Shown piece after piece: positions 1-5,299 of a stretch of DNA of 10,382 bases. The DNA comes from Candidatus Njordarchaeota archaeon. GTDB lineage: Archaea; Asgardarchaeota; Njordarchaeia; Njordarchaeales; Njordarchaeaceae. The notes under the pieces are model-generated. The model was given only the letters and a program-made list of their open reading frames with translations. It had not been told where the DNA came from and ran no database searches. Location of the stretch: NCBI GenBank assembly GCA_029856625.1, contig JAHKLG010000036.1:1-10382 (forward strand), read 5' to 3'. Both the position numbers and the translations under genes were made by a program. Numbering within the stretch: the first letter of the stretch is position 1; every line of letters begins with the position of its first letter.

Positions 1-87
1 ACTATCTTATTTGAGAATGTCCCAGATGATGTAGTAGTATATAATAAGTGTGCTACGATAATTAAAAGACGAAAAAACAACACCTAG
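1..87 (+). CDS. C-terminal end of a protein, possibly a hexapeptide-repeat acyltransferase (5' end outside window)
   Basis: Frame 1 is open from the first base to a TAG at 85-87 and encodes 28 residues ending VVVYNKCATIIKRRKNNT. The stretch VPDDVVVYNKCATIIKRR resembles the last turn of left-handed beta-helix (hexapeptide-repeat) acyltransferases, which commonly end in a pattern like VPDxxVVxGxPAxxIKxR after their final coil. That is a family-pattern resemblance over a very short segment, so the product is a guess. The frame ends 31 bases before the stop of the histone gene on the other strand, so the two genes are convergent. The gene start and most of the protein lie outside the window. Confidence 0.4.
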   Translation, partial: TILFENVPDDVVVYNKCATIIKRRKNNT

Positions 88-118
88 TTTCTTCATCATA
101 AAAAGTTTAGGAACTTAA

Positions 119-334
119 TCATACCTTAAGAACAAGTGTAGCGGCTTTCTTAACATCTTCTTTTTGAACGGTTCTTCTCTTAGCATGTTGGGCAAGTTCT
201 ACAGCGACCTTAGCTATCTTTATAATGAGATCTTCTGCTATTTCCCGCATAGTCTCTACAGCTTCCTTACTAATCCGTTCAGCTCCGGCCTTGTACATTA
301 ATCTCCTAATTCCAGCAAGCGATAAATCTGCCAT
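119..334 (-). CDS. Archaeal histone (HMfA/B-like), 71 aa
   Basis: Small basic DNA-packing protein of the archaeal histone family. Such proteins dimerise through the histone fold and wrap DNA as tetramers or longer multimers. The sequence covers one histone fold: helix 1 (about 5-15, LAGIRRLMYKAG), the loop GAERIS (17-22), long helix 2 (about 24-50), the loop RRTV (53-56) and helix 3 from KEDVKKA. R53 and D60 have the spacing of the Arg-Asp pair conserved in histone folds (R52/D59 in HMfB). I chose the ATG at 334 rather than the in-frame TTG at 355: a TATA box (353-364) lies about 24-27 bases upstream of this ATG, as expected for a leaderless mRNA, and the TTG would overlap that box. The length is normal for the family. 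Many Crenarchaeota lack histones, so its presence is a lineage clue. Confidence 0.93.
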   Translation of the reverse strand: MADLSLAGIRRLMYKAGAERISKEAVETMREIAEDLIIKIAKVAVELAQHAKRRTVQKEDVKKAATLVLKV

Positions 335-352
335 TTTTAATCTGCCCCGTGG

Positions 353-364
353 CAATTTATAATC
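353..364 (-). promoter_or_regulatory. TATA box of the histone gene
   Basis: The minus strand reads GATTATAAATTG. Its centre lies about 24 bases before the histone ATG at 334, which fits an archaeal TATA box driving a leaderless transcript. It occupies the 34-base gap between the histone start and the stop of the upstream gene at 369, so the histone has its own promoter. Confidence 0.65.
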
Positions 365-368
365 AAGA

Positions 369-857
369 TTAACTTATCCTTATGTGAGGATATGAATTAA
401 TCTTATTTTTCTCCTTGACTAAAAGAATTTTCTTCAATATTTTATTTATGAGAGAAGGATCAAATTTCTTATAATTGCTAATCATCCTAGAGAGTTCGTC
501 AAAGACAGCTTGCAGTATACTAGTATTTGCGTTAGGAGATATTTCAACAACTATATAATTAGATCCTAACCTACCATTTATTGGGATTAAAAACTCCCTC
601 AGTAGAACTCTCGTACCGTCCTTCAGAATTAGTTCCTTAGCATGTTTTCCAACAATGGCTAATTCTACAACGAATGCGCTATTATCTAATAACTTGGAAA
701 TAAACTTGCTTCTTCGGTTATAATAATACTTAATTATTGGTCCAAGTTCATCACTAAACTCTATGATTGCTAAACTCCGTCCACCCAGAACCCTTAAGAT
801 GTTCCGAGAGAAACGGTCTAGCTTTATTCGCTCTGGCTTTGCATCAACATCTAGCAT
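369..857 (-). CDS. Uncharacterised protein, possible longin/roadblock-like fold, 162 aa
   Basis: I do not recognise this protein by sequence. The order of predicted elements is strand-strand (RSLAIIEFSDELGPIIKYYY, about 27-46), helix (about 51-68), strand (ELILKDGTRVLLREFLIPI, about 75-93), strand (NYIVVEISP, about 100-108), helix (about 113-131) and a last short basic helix (136-150). This beta-beta-alpha-beta-beta-alpha layout, with a DELGP turn between the first two strands, is that of longin or roadblock domains, which in archaea and eukaryotes often work with small GTPases or as sensors. The fold is inferred from pattern only. There is no signal peptide or membrane helix, so it is probably cytoplasmic. 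The ATG at 857 is preceded by AGGTG about 11 bases upstream. It reads towards the histone gene. Confidence 0.75.
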   Translation of the reverse strand: MLDVDAKPERIKLDRFSRNILRVLGGRSLAIIEFSDELGPIIKYYYNRRSKFISKLLDNSAFVVELAIVGKHAKELILKDGTRVLLREFLIPINGRLGSNYIVVEISPNANTSILQAVFDELSRMISNYKKFDPSLINKILKKILLVKEKNKINSYPHIRIS

Positions 858-1006
858 TCCGAATTACACCTAAGGAATAAAGCATTAATGATTAAGAGTA
901 GTTGAGGAGGCAAAAATTAAGGAGAATAATATCAGAATAATACCAAATGTAGGAGAATACTACATATGCTTATGTGAGGAGAGAAAGGCGAGGAGAAGTA
1001 AGTAAA

Positions 1007-1115
1007 TGGCGCCGGGGGGCGGACTCGAACCGCCGACCTCCCGGTTTCTGTCTTAGAAGTCTCTATTTGAATGCATGTTAACAGCCGGACGCTCTACCAG
1101 CTGAGCTACCCCGGC
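1007..1115 (-). tRNA. tRNA-Asn (GUU) with a 33-nt intron at 37/38 and encoded CCA
   Basis: Read on the minus strand, the acceptor arms GCCGGGG (1115-1109) and CCCCGGC (1017-1011) pair fully. The D arm is GCTC...GAGC, the T arm GGCGG-TTCGAGT-CCGCC, the discriminator G (1010), and CCA is encoded (1009-1007). The anticodon stem TCCGG pairs with CCGGG; the spliced loop is CTGTTAA, giving anticodon GTT (1082-1080), Asn. An intron of 33 bases lies at 1046-1078, after position 37. Its splice site fits a bulge-helix-bulge: loop bases CTGT pair with ACAG near the intron's 3' end, flanked by three-base bulges TA|A and AA|A. Inside the intron TAGA-GACT-TCTA can form a small hairpin. The mature tRNA is 73 bases plus CCA. 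Confidence 0.95.
1046..1078 (-). other. tRNA-Asn intron (33 nt, canonical 37/38)
   Basis: Removing these bases restores a seven-base anticodon loop and a complete five-pair anticodon stem. The ends match the archaeal bulge-helix-bulge rule: a four-pair central helix (CTGT/ACAG) with three-base bulges, each cut after the second base. The splicing endonuclease EndA would cut here (family knowledge). Confidence 0.88.
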
Positions 1116-1140
1116 AATCCTTTTACGATTATCTCTAATT

Positions 1141-1150
1141 ATTTTATATC
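1141..1150 (-). promoter_or_regulatory. TATA box of tRNA-Asn
   Basis: The minus strand reads GATATAAAAT. Its centre lies about 31 bases before the tRNA 5' end at 1115, so a transcript would start a few bases upstream of the mature tRNA. The spacing is right for an archaeal promoter. Confidence 0.6.
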
Positions 1151-1178
1151 ACAAATCCATTCCAGGAAGGTTATAAAT

Positions 1179-1433
1179 TTAACTCTCAGTTCTTTTAACT
1201 TTTTCCATCAATTTTTTGTTGACATAGACCAGCGCAATCGTATACCACGTATAAAGGAATGCTAAGAAAATAATTCCAGGGATAATTACACGTAAAAAAT
1301 TTGTCAATATTTTAGGATATAGATTGATTGTTAAGCAGATTTTAATCGTTAATGGAAAAACTAGGACAAAAAATACCCAAGCAATTAATATTAGAAGATA
1401 TGGGAAGAAAAATGATAACTTCAAAAACTTCAC
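1179..1433 (-). CDS. Small two-helix membrane protein, 84 aa
   Basis: Unrecognised small membrane protein. Two strongly hydrophobic segments are visible, about residues 8-31 (FFFPYLLILIAWVFFVLVFP) and 47-71, followed by a basic, hydrophilic tail (NKKLMEKVKRTES). By the positive-inside rule the tail is probably cytoplasmic. The GTG start at 1433 overlaps the TGA stop of the acetyl-CoA synthetase beta gene as GTGA, so translation is probably coupled and both genes share one mRNA. No Shine-Dalgarno sequence of its own is evident, which fits coupling. A functional link to the acyl-CoA enzyme is suggested only by this overlap. The gene ends 63 bases before the tRNA-Asn gene. Confidence 0.75.
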   Translation of the reverse strand: MKFLKLSFFFPYLLILIAWVFFVLVFPLTIKICLTINLYPKILTNFLRVIIPGIIFLAFLYTWYTIALVYVNKKLMEKVKRTES

Positions 1434-2104
1434 CTAGCAACTATACATTTTGCATCTAATACAACAACCCTGTTTGGGAAAACGCGTACTGGGTTAAGAT
1501 CTAGTTCTAATATCTCTTCGTGTTTGTTCATTATCTGAGAAACCTTTACTATGAGCTTTTTAAGTGCCTCTATATCTCCTCTTTCCATTCCCCTGTACCC
1601 CGCTAATATTTGATAACCCTTCGTCTCCTTCATCATTTCTTCTGCCTCTCTTTCATCGACGGGCGCTAATCTGAAGGCAACATCCTCAAAGAGCTCTACA
1701 TAGATGCCTCCTAACCCTCCAAACATGACTACTGGACCAAAGACGGGGTCACGGAGTCCACCAATTATAACCTCGTATCCGCCTTTTATCATTTCTTCCA
1801 GTAGTACACCTTCGATGCGCGCAGAGGGAGCTTTTTGCTTAACGCTTTGCATCATTTGATCCCACGCTTTGCCTACTTCCTCTTCATTCTTAATATCCAA
1901 AATGACTCCTCCTACGTCTGTTTTATGAATAATGTCTGGGCTCAGAATTTTCATTACAATAGGAAAGCCTATTTCGCGGGATTTCTTAATAGCCTCTTCT
2001 CTTGTCTTAGCTATAGCCCTCTTAGGGAATGGAATACCATATTGCTCTAGAAGGGATTTAGTCTCGACCTCTGTTAATGGGCGACCCTTTCTTTCATGAG
2101 CCAT
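1430..2104 (-). CDS. acdB: ADP-forming acetyl-CoA synthetase, beta (ATP-grasp) subunit, 224 aa
   Basis: Beta subunit of the archaeal NDP-forming acyl-CoA synthetase, which turns acetyl-CoA (or related acyl-CoA) plus ADP and phosphate into the acid, CoA and ATP. It is the main substrate-level ATP step in fermentation of peptides and sugars by many archaea. The whole protein is the ATP-grasp domain and matches the stand-alone beta subunit length (about 230 aa). Landmarks are the start pattern LTEVETKSLLEQYGIPFP, the histidine motif IIHKTDVGGV (H60, phosphorylated in studied family members), the glycine loop MFGGLGGIYVE and ELDLNPV (E200, D202, N204) for metal-nucleotide binding. The ATG at 2104 is favoured over the GTG at 2113 because AGGTGG (2110-2115) lies five bases before it. 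The CoA-binding alpha subunit is not in this window. The gene overlaps a downstream membrane protein. Confidence 0.93.
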   Translation of the reverse strand: MAHERKGRPLTEVETKSLLEQYGIPFPKRAIAKTREEAIKKSREIGFPIVMKILSPDIIHKTDVGGVILDIKNEEEVGKAWDQMMQSVKQKAPSARIEGVLLEEMIKGGYEVIIGGLRDPVFGPVVMFGGLGGIYVELFEDVAFRLAPVDEREAEEMMKETKGYQILAGYRGMERGDIEALKKLIVKVSQIMNKHEEILELDLNPVRVFPNRVVVLDAKCIVAR

Positions 2105-2109
2105 GTTAA

Positions 2110-2115
2110 CCACCT
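2110..2115 (-). promoter_or_regulatory. Shine-Dalgarno site that sets the AcdB start
   Basis: The minus strand reads AGGTGG, a five-base spacer, then ATG at 2104. The in-frame GTG at 2113 lies within this site, which makes the ATG the better start. Confidence 0.6.
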
Positions 2116-2144
2116 GTTAATATTCATGAAAAATGTTCACGTTG

Positions 2145-2170
2145 CAAATAATTTTAACACTATATACATA
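2145..2170. promoter_or_regulatory. Shared divergent promoter region (AcdB left, unknown gene right)
   Basis: TATATACATA (2161-2170) and the neighbouring AATTTTAA stretch (about 2149-2156) can be read as TATA boxes on either strand. For AcdB a box centred near 2164 gives a leader of about 33 bases carrying AGGTGG. For the right-hand gene the AATTTTAA box would place transcription about nine bases before the ATG at 2186. Which box serves which gene cannot be settled by eye. Confidence 0.4.
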
Positions 2171-2185
2171 CTCTACTTTGAATTA

Positions 2186-2770
2186 ATGGTGAGCGTTTTG
2201 GGGGATACTAAAGTTGGAGAAAAAGGTAGGATGGAAAAACTGGATATAGAGGAGTTTCCTAGCGTCAGGGAGGTAGGGAATGAAATAGAAAGTATTCTTA
2301 AGGCGATTTTTAAGGAAAATTATAAGAGATATGTTCTAAGGCAGGATGTCGGTCGGTTCATTATTCTGCCTCCACGATATCTGCATTTGCCTCCTATCTT
2401 AATAAATGTTCAGTCCCATCCAAATGATCAGAATCGAGCTTTAATGATAAATATTTCAAGGAGGATCCCAATAGATTCTAGCGAATCGATTCCTGAAATA
2501 ATGAGCAAGATAGCTGAAATCATAGGTGCGGATATCGAAGTTCTTCATAGAGCGTATTGCAAAGGCTCGGGGGCAAGTAATAAGAATGGTATACGAGTAT
2601 ACTATCTTGTTTTAGCGCATAGATTACATGTTTTCTCCCTTAAAGACAAGGCATGGTTCCTATTTATATTAAGCTCCATGATTGATGTGGACAGTAAGCT
2701 ATTAGCTGAGACATCGGAGGAAATCATTGCCAAAAAAGAGAAGGAGAATATATCTGCCGAGTATACATGA
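2186..2770 (+). CDS. Uncharacterised protein, 194 aa
   Basis: I do not recognise a family. The protein has no signal peptide and only one moderately hydrophobic stretch (about 157-168, AWFLFILSSMID), so it is probably soluble. It looks mixed alpha/beta: a charged N-terminal helix (about 27-46), strands RFIILPP (57-63) and PILINVQ (70-76), ALMINISRRIPI (85-96), an amphipathic helix (about 102-114) and IRVYYLVLAHRLHVFSL (136-152). The end is a charged helix rich in Glu and Lys. The frame extends upstream to 2096, but that would overlap the AcdB start. ATG 2186 follows a TATA-like region; the ATG at 2231, with GGAG about 12 bases upstream, is the main alternative and would give 179 aa. It diverges from acdB. 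Confidence 0.68.
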   Translation: MVSVLGDTKVGEKGRMEKLDIEEFPSVREVGNEIESILKAIFKENYKRYVLRQDVGRFIILPPRYLHLPPILINVQSHPNDQNRALMINISRRIPIDSSESIPEIMSKIAEIIGADIEVLHRAYCKGSGASNKNGIRVYYLVLAHRLHVFSLKDKAWFLFILSSMIDVDSKLLAETSEEIIAKKEKENISAEYT

Positions 2771-2832
2771 TAAAAGATTGTGGAAGAAGAATTGAGCTGA
2801 TTATCAATACAATCTTTGAATAATTCTTTAAT

Positions 2833-2889
2833 AAATTTACCTAGGGGGCCAAATTTTATAAGTCATTAGTTTTAGTTTTAGGTAAATTT
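2833..2889. repeat. 11-bp inverted repeat upstream of tRNA-Ser
   Basis: AAATTTACCTA (2833-2843) and TAGGTAAATTT (2879-2889) are exact reverse complements, 35 bases apart. Three further G:U pairs (2844-2846 with 2876-2878) could extend an RNA stem. The loop holds a TATA-like AATTTTATAAG (2852-2862). It could be an operator around the tRNA promoter or a chance AT-rich match. Confidence 0.55.
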
Positions 2890-2923
2890 TAGGAGCAATA
2901 AATATGATATGCCGTAGCCTATC

Positions 2924-3028
2924 GCCGGGGTCGCCTAGTCCGGACTAGGGCGCCGGTAGATCTGATGGCGAGACTTGAGATCCGGTGGCGATTACGCCTC
3001 GCGGGTTCAAATCCCGCCCCCGGCACCA
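2924..3028 (+). tRNA. tRNA-Ser (UGA) with a 16-nt noncanonical intron and encoded CCA
   Basis: Class II tRNA. The acceptor arms GCCGGGG (2924-2930) and CCCCGGC (3018-3024) pair fully; discriminator A (3025) and CCA (3026-3028) follow. The D arm is GCCT...GGGC, the T arm GCGGG-TTCAAAT-CCCGC, and a long variable arm GGCG-ATTA-CGCC is present, as in Ser and Leu tRNAs. The contiguous sequence cannot form a normal anticodon arm. Removing 2957-2972 gives stem CCGGA/TCCGG and loop CTTGAGA, so the anticodon is TGA (2976-2978), reading UCA. The cut fits a bulge-helix-bulge: CGCC (2951-2954) pairs with GGCG (2967-2970), with bulges GG|T and AG|A. The mature length is 86 bases plus CCA. Discriminator A is a point against Ser, but a Leu reading fits the stems poorly. 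Several AT-rich boxes between 2851 and 2905 could be the promoter. Confidence 0.88.
2957..2972 (+). other. tRNA-Ser intron at noncanonical position 30/31 (16 nt)
   Basis: The intron TAGATCTGATGGCGAG interrupts the anticodon stem between positions 30 and 31 instead of the usual 37/38. It is defined by the only excision I find that restores both a paired stem and a loop with U33. It is supported independently by the four-pair CGCC/GGCG central helix and two three-base bulges. The outer exon helix is weak (only a G:C and two G:U pairs), so this is a relaxed form of the motif. Confidence 0.78.
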
Positions 3029-3079
3029 CATTACTATTTTCTATCTCTGCTTTAGTGTCAGTCTAATGAACTTTTTTCT

Positions 3080-3550
3080 CTAGATAGGTACTTCATCATA
3101 TTCTCTGATAATACATTTTGATAATGCATTTTCATTTTCTTCTCTGCTATCCTCCGATAAGAGAACGTATACAGCGAAGGAAACTAAAGATTTAGTATTG
3201 TATTTTAAAATCGCTCGCGCAACTTTCCACATTTTTATTCTTCTCTTAGAGCTTAGTACATGAGACATCACGAGCTTGCCTCTTTCGGTCAGTACTAAAT
3301 TTCCATTAGGTTTTTCACGTAAATCTCCCATGTCGATTAGAAGTCCTATGGCATTATTAATACTCGCTGATTCTAGTCCATCGTTGTATATTCGTAAAAT
3401 TTCAAGTGATTCGCTAATTTCTCTCTCTCCTAAGAGATATTTAACCAGAACCAAAACTGTTGCTAATTTTCTCCTATTCAGCTCTATTCCTAGCTGGAAT
3501 GCAGCGTAGATGACTGTCATAATCTCCGCGATAAGGCTGGTCCTATCCAT
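3080..3550 (-). CDS. Uncharacterised protein with a winged-helix-like segment, 156 aa
   Basis: No family is recognised with certainty. The middle part (about 44-97) looks like a winged helix: helix ISESLEILRIYNDG, a second helix SINNAIGLLIDMGDL and a wing of the form REKPNGNLVLTERGKLV. The pattern of a helix, then MGDL, then a beta hairpin ending TERGK is common in archaeal transcription regulators. The N-terminal third (about 7-40) is helical and fairly hydrophobic and may be a dimerisation helix. A basic patch SSKRRIKMWKVAR (100-112) follows the wing. The ATG at 3550 has GGTGGG (3559-3564) eight bases upstream, and TTTTTATAGTA (3597-3607) is placed to give a leader of about 27 bases. DNA binding is inferred, not shown. 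Confidence 0.75.
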   Translation of the reverse strand: MDRTSLIAEIMTVIYAAFQLGIELNRRKLATVLVLVKYLLGEREISESLEILRIYNDGLESASINNAIGLLIDMGDLREKPNGNLVLTERGKLVMSHVLSSKRRIKMWKVARAILKYNTKSLVSFAVYVLLSEDSREENENALSKCIIREYDEVPI

Positions 3551-3596
3551 GATTCAAACCCACCAGAATAATGAGCTGTCTCAACCGTTGAAACTT

Positions 3597-3607
3597 ACTA
3601 TAAAAAA
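3597..3607 (-). promoter_or_regulatory. TATA box for the winged-helix-like gene
   Basis: The minus strand reads TTTTTATAGTA, centred about 53 bases before the ATG at 3550. This predicts a leader of roughly 27 bases that contains the GGTGGG ribosome site. Confidence 0.45.
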
Positions 3608-3797
3608 ACATGTGATAGGAAGACATAGATCGCTGTATTATCGCTTATCTCTTTACCCTTACCCCTAAAATACCCTCAAACTTATTAGAAACATAACTGA
3701 AGATATATCGATAATAGATTAGAGAGGAGAATTCCATTCTCGGGAAATTTTTAATTGACCTAATTTTTGACAAACCAAATTAAAAGAGTTCATTAAT

Positions 3798-4187
3798 TTA
3801 CTCTACTTCCTCTTTGAGTTCCTCTATTTCGTTTAATATTTCATCAAGATCGCTTTCGATATTTTCTGATTCATTTTCGATGCTTCTTAACAATATTACT
3901 AGGTTCTCATTTATTTCTTCCAATATTTCTGAATGATTTCTGCTAATCTCTATTTCAAGAAGATATTCGTCTGATTTTTTCAATAACTCTTTAATTTTTT
4001 CTAGTTTTTCCTGAAGGAGATCTAGTTTCGAGACTATTTCATTAAGCTTATCTATATCAAGCGAATTCTCGTAATCTCTCTCGATCTCTTCTAAGCTATT
4101 CCTTGCTTCTTCAATTCTCTTACTAATTTCTAAAACTCTATTCCGAGTTAATTCCACGTATTCTAATAATTCTTTCATCCTACCCAT
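3798..4187 (-). CDS. Coiled-coil protein, 129 aa
   Basis: Unrecognised protein that is almost entirely heptad-like helix. It is rich in Glu, Lys, Leu and Ile with no Gly beyond residue 2 and no Pro, which is typical of long coiled coils. Two coiled-coil blocks are visible, about 4-73 and 76-128, the last very acidic (ESENIESDLDEILNEIEELKEEVE). There is no signal peptide, membrane helix or catalytic motif. It may be a structural, adaptor or chaperone-like protein; such sequences cannot be assigned by similarity because any coiled coil matches. Start ATG 4187 is supported by a TATA box (RC of 4211-4220) about 28 bases upstream, implying a leaderless mRNA. The ATG at 4178 is an alternative. It diverges from the longin-membrane gene at 4393. 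Confidence 0.72.
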   Translation of the reverse strand: MGRMKELLEYVELTRNRVLEISKRIEEARNSLEEIERDYENSLDIDKLNEIVSKLDLLQEKLEKIKELLKKSDEYLLEIEISRNHSEILEEINENLVILLRSIENESENIESDLDEILNEIEELKEEVE

Positions 4188-4210
4188 CTCTGGGCATTTC
4201 TATTAATCAT

Positions 4211-4220
4211 AGGTATAAAG
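4211..4220 (-). promoter_or_regulatory. TATA box for the coiled-coil gene
   Basis: The minus strand reads CTTTATACCT, centred about 28-29 bases before ATG 4187, consistent with a leaderless transcript. Confidence 0.55.
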
Positions 4221-4329
4221 GAAGCGTCACCTTTTCTTTTTTTAGCATAAAATTCCCTAATGACATTTTAATACTCTGATGAGTGTTTTTCATTACATTA
4301 ACTAACCCGTGATATGGGATTAATGAGTG

Positions 4330-4339
4330 TTTATATAAG
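4330..4339 (+). promoter_or_regulatory. TATA box for the longin-membrane gene
   Basis: The plus strand reads TTTATATAAG. Transcription would begin near 4361, leaving a leader of about 32 bases that carries the ribosome site GCGGAGGG (4374-4381) ahead of ATG 4393. Confidence 0.55.
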
Positions 4340-4392
4340 ATAATAATCGGCATACCAGTTAAAATAATAATTAGCGGAGGGTTTGTGGTTAA

Positions 4393-5289
4393 ATGTTACA
4401 TGCGGTTTTTTTACTAGATTCCTCGGGTACTCCCATATATGTCTGGAAATCGGAGGAAATTTCGTCACAAATTTTTAAGGGGAAAGATGAAAACTTGGTA
4501 GCTAGTTTCGTTTCTGCTCTACTTAATTTTGGGCAAGAAACTTTTGCTGCACCACAAAGAATCGACTTCAAGAATTTTGCATTATCCTTCTTCACATTTA
4601 AAATTAGAGATAAGGTTTTCTGGATAGCCGCCGTATCCGATATTGAAGATCATCAACGAGCAACGAATAACGTTCTTAGGAGTCTTGCGGAAAAGCTGGT
4701 TAATGAAATTGAGGAGGCGCAATTAGAAGAAGGGCTAATAATGGTTACTGATGAATTAAAGGATAGATTCGAGGATGTGATAGAAGAGATCTTAAGAAAA
4801 CACACAAGGATCTTACCAAATATAAGATCCTCTCTTTTTTCAGCAACTATCTTCTCTCTCCTAATCAGCTTGCCATTAACATTTGCTTTGTATTATATGC
4901 TTAGATTTCTATTTATAGAAATTTTGAGCGCATTATTAATGATAAATCCTGTTACATACGCCTTTGCCTTTGTTACAATTTTCGGTATCCTAACTGGAAT
5001 TATATGCGGAATATCAGCAACTAATAGTACTGGAGGCTTCATAAGCAGCTTCATTTGTTCTTTAACAGCCTTAGCTCTTTCATATTCCGAAATAGACTTG
5101 CTGGTGATTGTCACCTTGGCTTTAACTGTTTCGTTGCTAAGCGGATTAGTAGGTATGCTCGTTGGTTATTGGCGTGATACAGCGACTTTAAAGCTTTCAA
5201 GAATTCCTAAAGAGGAGCTTCTAAAAAGCGAAGAAATCGAACTGGAGGAGGGAGAATTAGAAGCTCTTGAAGAATTTCTAAAAGAATAA
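4393..5289 (+). CDS. Longin/roadblock-like domain fused to a multi-helix membrane domain, 298 aa
   Basis: Two-part protein without a recognised name. Residues 1-110 look like a longin or roadblock-type sensor domain: strands LHAVFLLDSSG and PIYVWK, helix DENLVASFVSALLNFGQ, strands RIDFKNFALSFFTFKI and KVFWIAAVSD, and a helix from about 89 to 108. An acidic helical linker (110-138) follows. Residues 147-260 hold four or five membrane helices, about 147-168, 170-185, 188-209, 214-231 and 235-258. The tail (260-298) is hydrophilic and very acidic. Longin/roadblock domains often contact small GTPases or trafficking machinery; that role here is inference. GCGGAGGG lies 11 bases before the ATG. A hairpin plus T-tract sits at the junction of the two parts (4807-4840). 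The gene is probably monocistronic, with T6 just after its stop. Confidence 0.85.
   Translation: MLHAVFLLDSSGTPIYVWKSEEISSQIFKGKDENLVASFVSALLNFGQETFAAPQRIDFKNFALSFFTFKIRDKVFWIAAVSDIEDHQRATNNVLRSLAEKLVNEIEEAQLEEGLIMVTDELKDRFEDVIEEILRKHTRILPNIRSSLFSATIFSLLISLPLTFALYYMLRFLFIEILSALLMINPVTYAFAFVTIFGILTGIICGISATNSTGGFISSFICSLTALALSYSEIDLLVIVTLALTVSLLSGLVGMLVGYWRDTATLKLSRIPKEELLKSEEIELEEGELEALEEFLKE
4807..4840 (+). terminator. Terminator-like hairpin and T-tract inside the longin-membrane gene
   Basis: AGGATCTTA (4807-4815) and TAAGATCCT (4823-4831) form a perfect nine-pair stem with the seven-base loop CCAAATA. CTC then leads to six T (4835-4840). The form is that of an intrinsic terminator, but it lies within a coding sequence, at codons about 139-150, just before the first membrane helix. 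Function is unproven. Confidence 0.4.
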
Positions 5290-5299
5290 AGTTTAATAA

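Noticed and set aside
892..1003. Open frame ending in a Glu/Lys/Arg-rich segment (VVEEAKIKEN...EERKARRSK) next to tRNA-Asn
   Set aside because: It has no ATG, GTG or TTG after the preceding stop, and the composition follows from purine-rich DNA. It may be a gene remnant but there is nothing to support one.
1071..1265. Plus-strand open frame over the tRNA-Asn 5' half and the small membrane gene
   Set aside because: It overlaps a certain tRNA and a better-supported gene on the other strand.
2096..2185. N-terminal 30-residue extension of the unknown gene at 2186
   Set aside because: It would overlap the start of acdB and contain the promoter region; no ribosome site precedes it.
2924..3028. 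Reading the class II tRNA as tRNA-Leu(GAG)
   Set aside because: The shifted anticodon arm would break the D stem and the bulge-helix-bulge; only the Ser(UGA) splice gives a full stem and a good central helix.
4276..4330. C/D-box sRNA candidate (CTGATGAG, later GTGATAT)
   Set aside because: The first box lacks the purine before TGATGA and I found no CTGA D box at a fitting distance.
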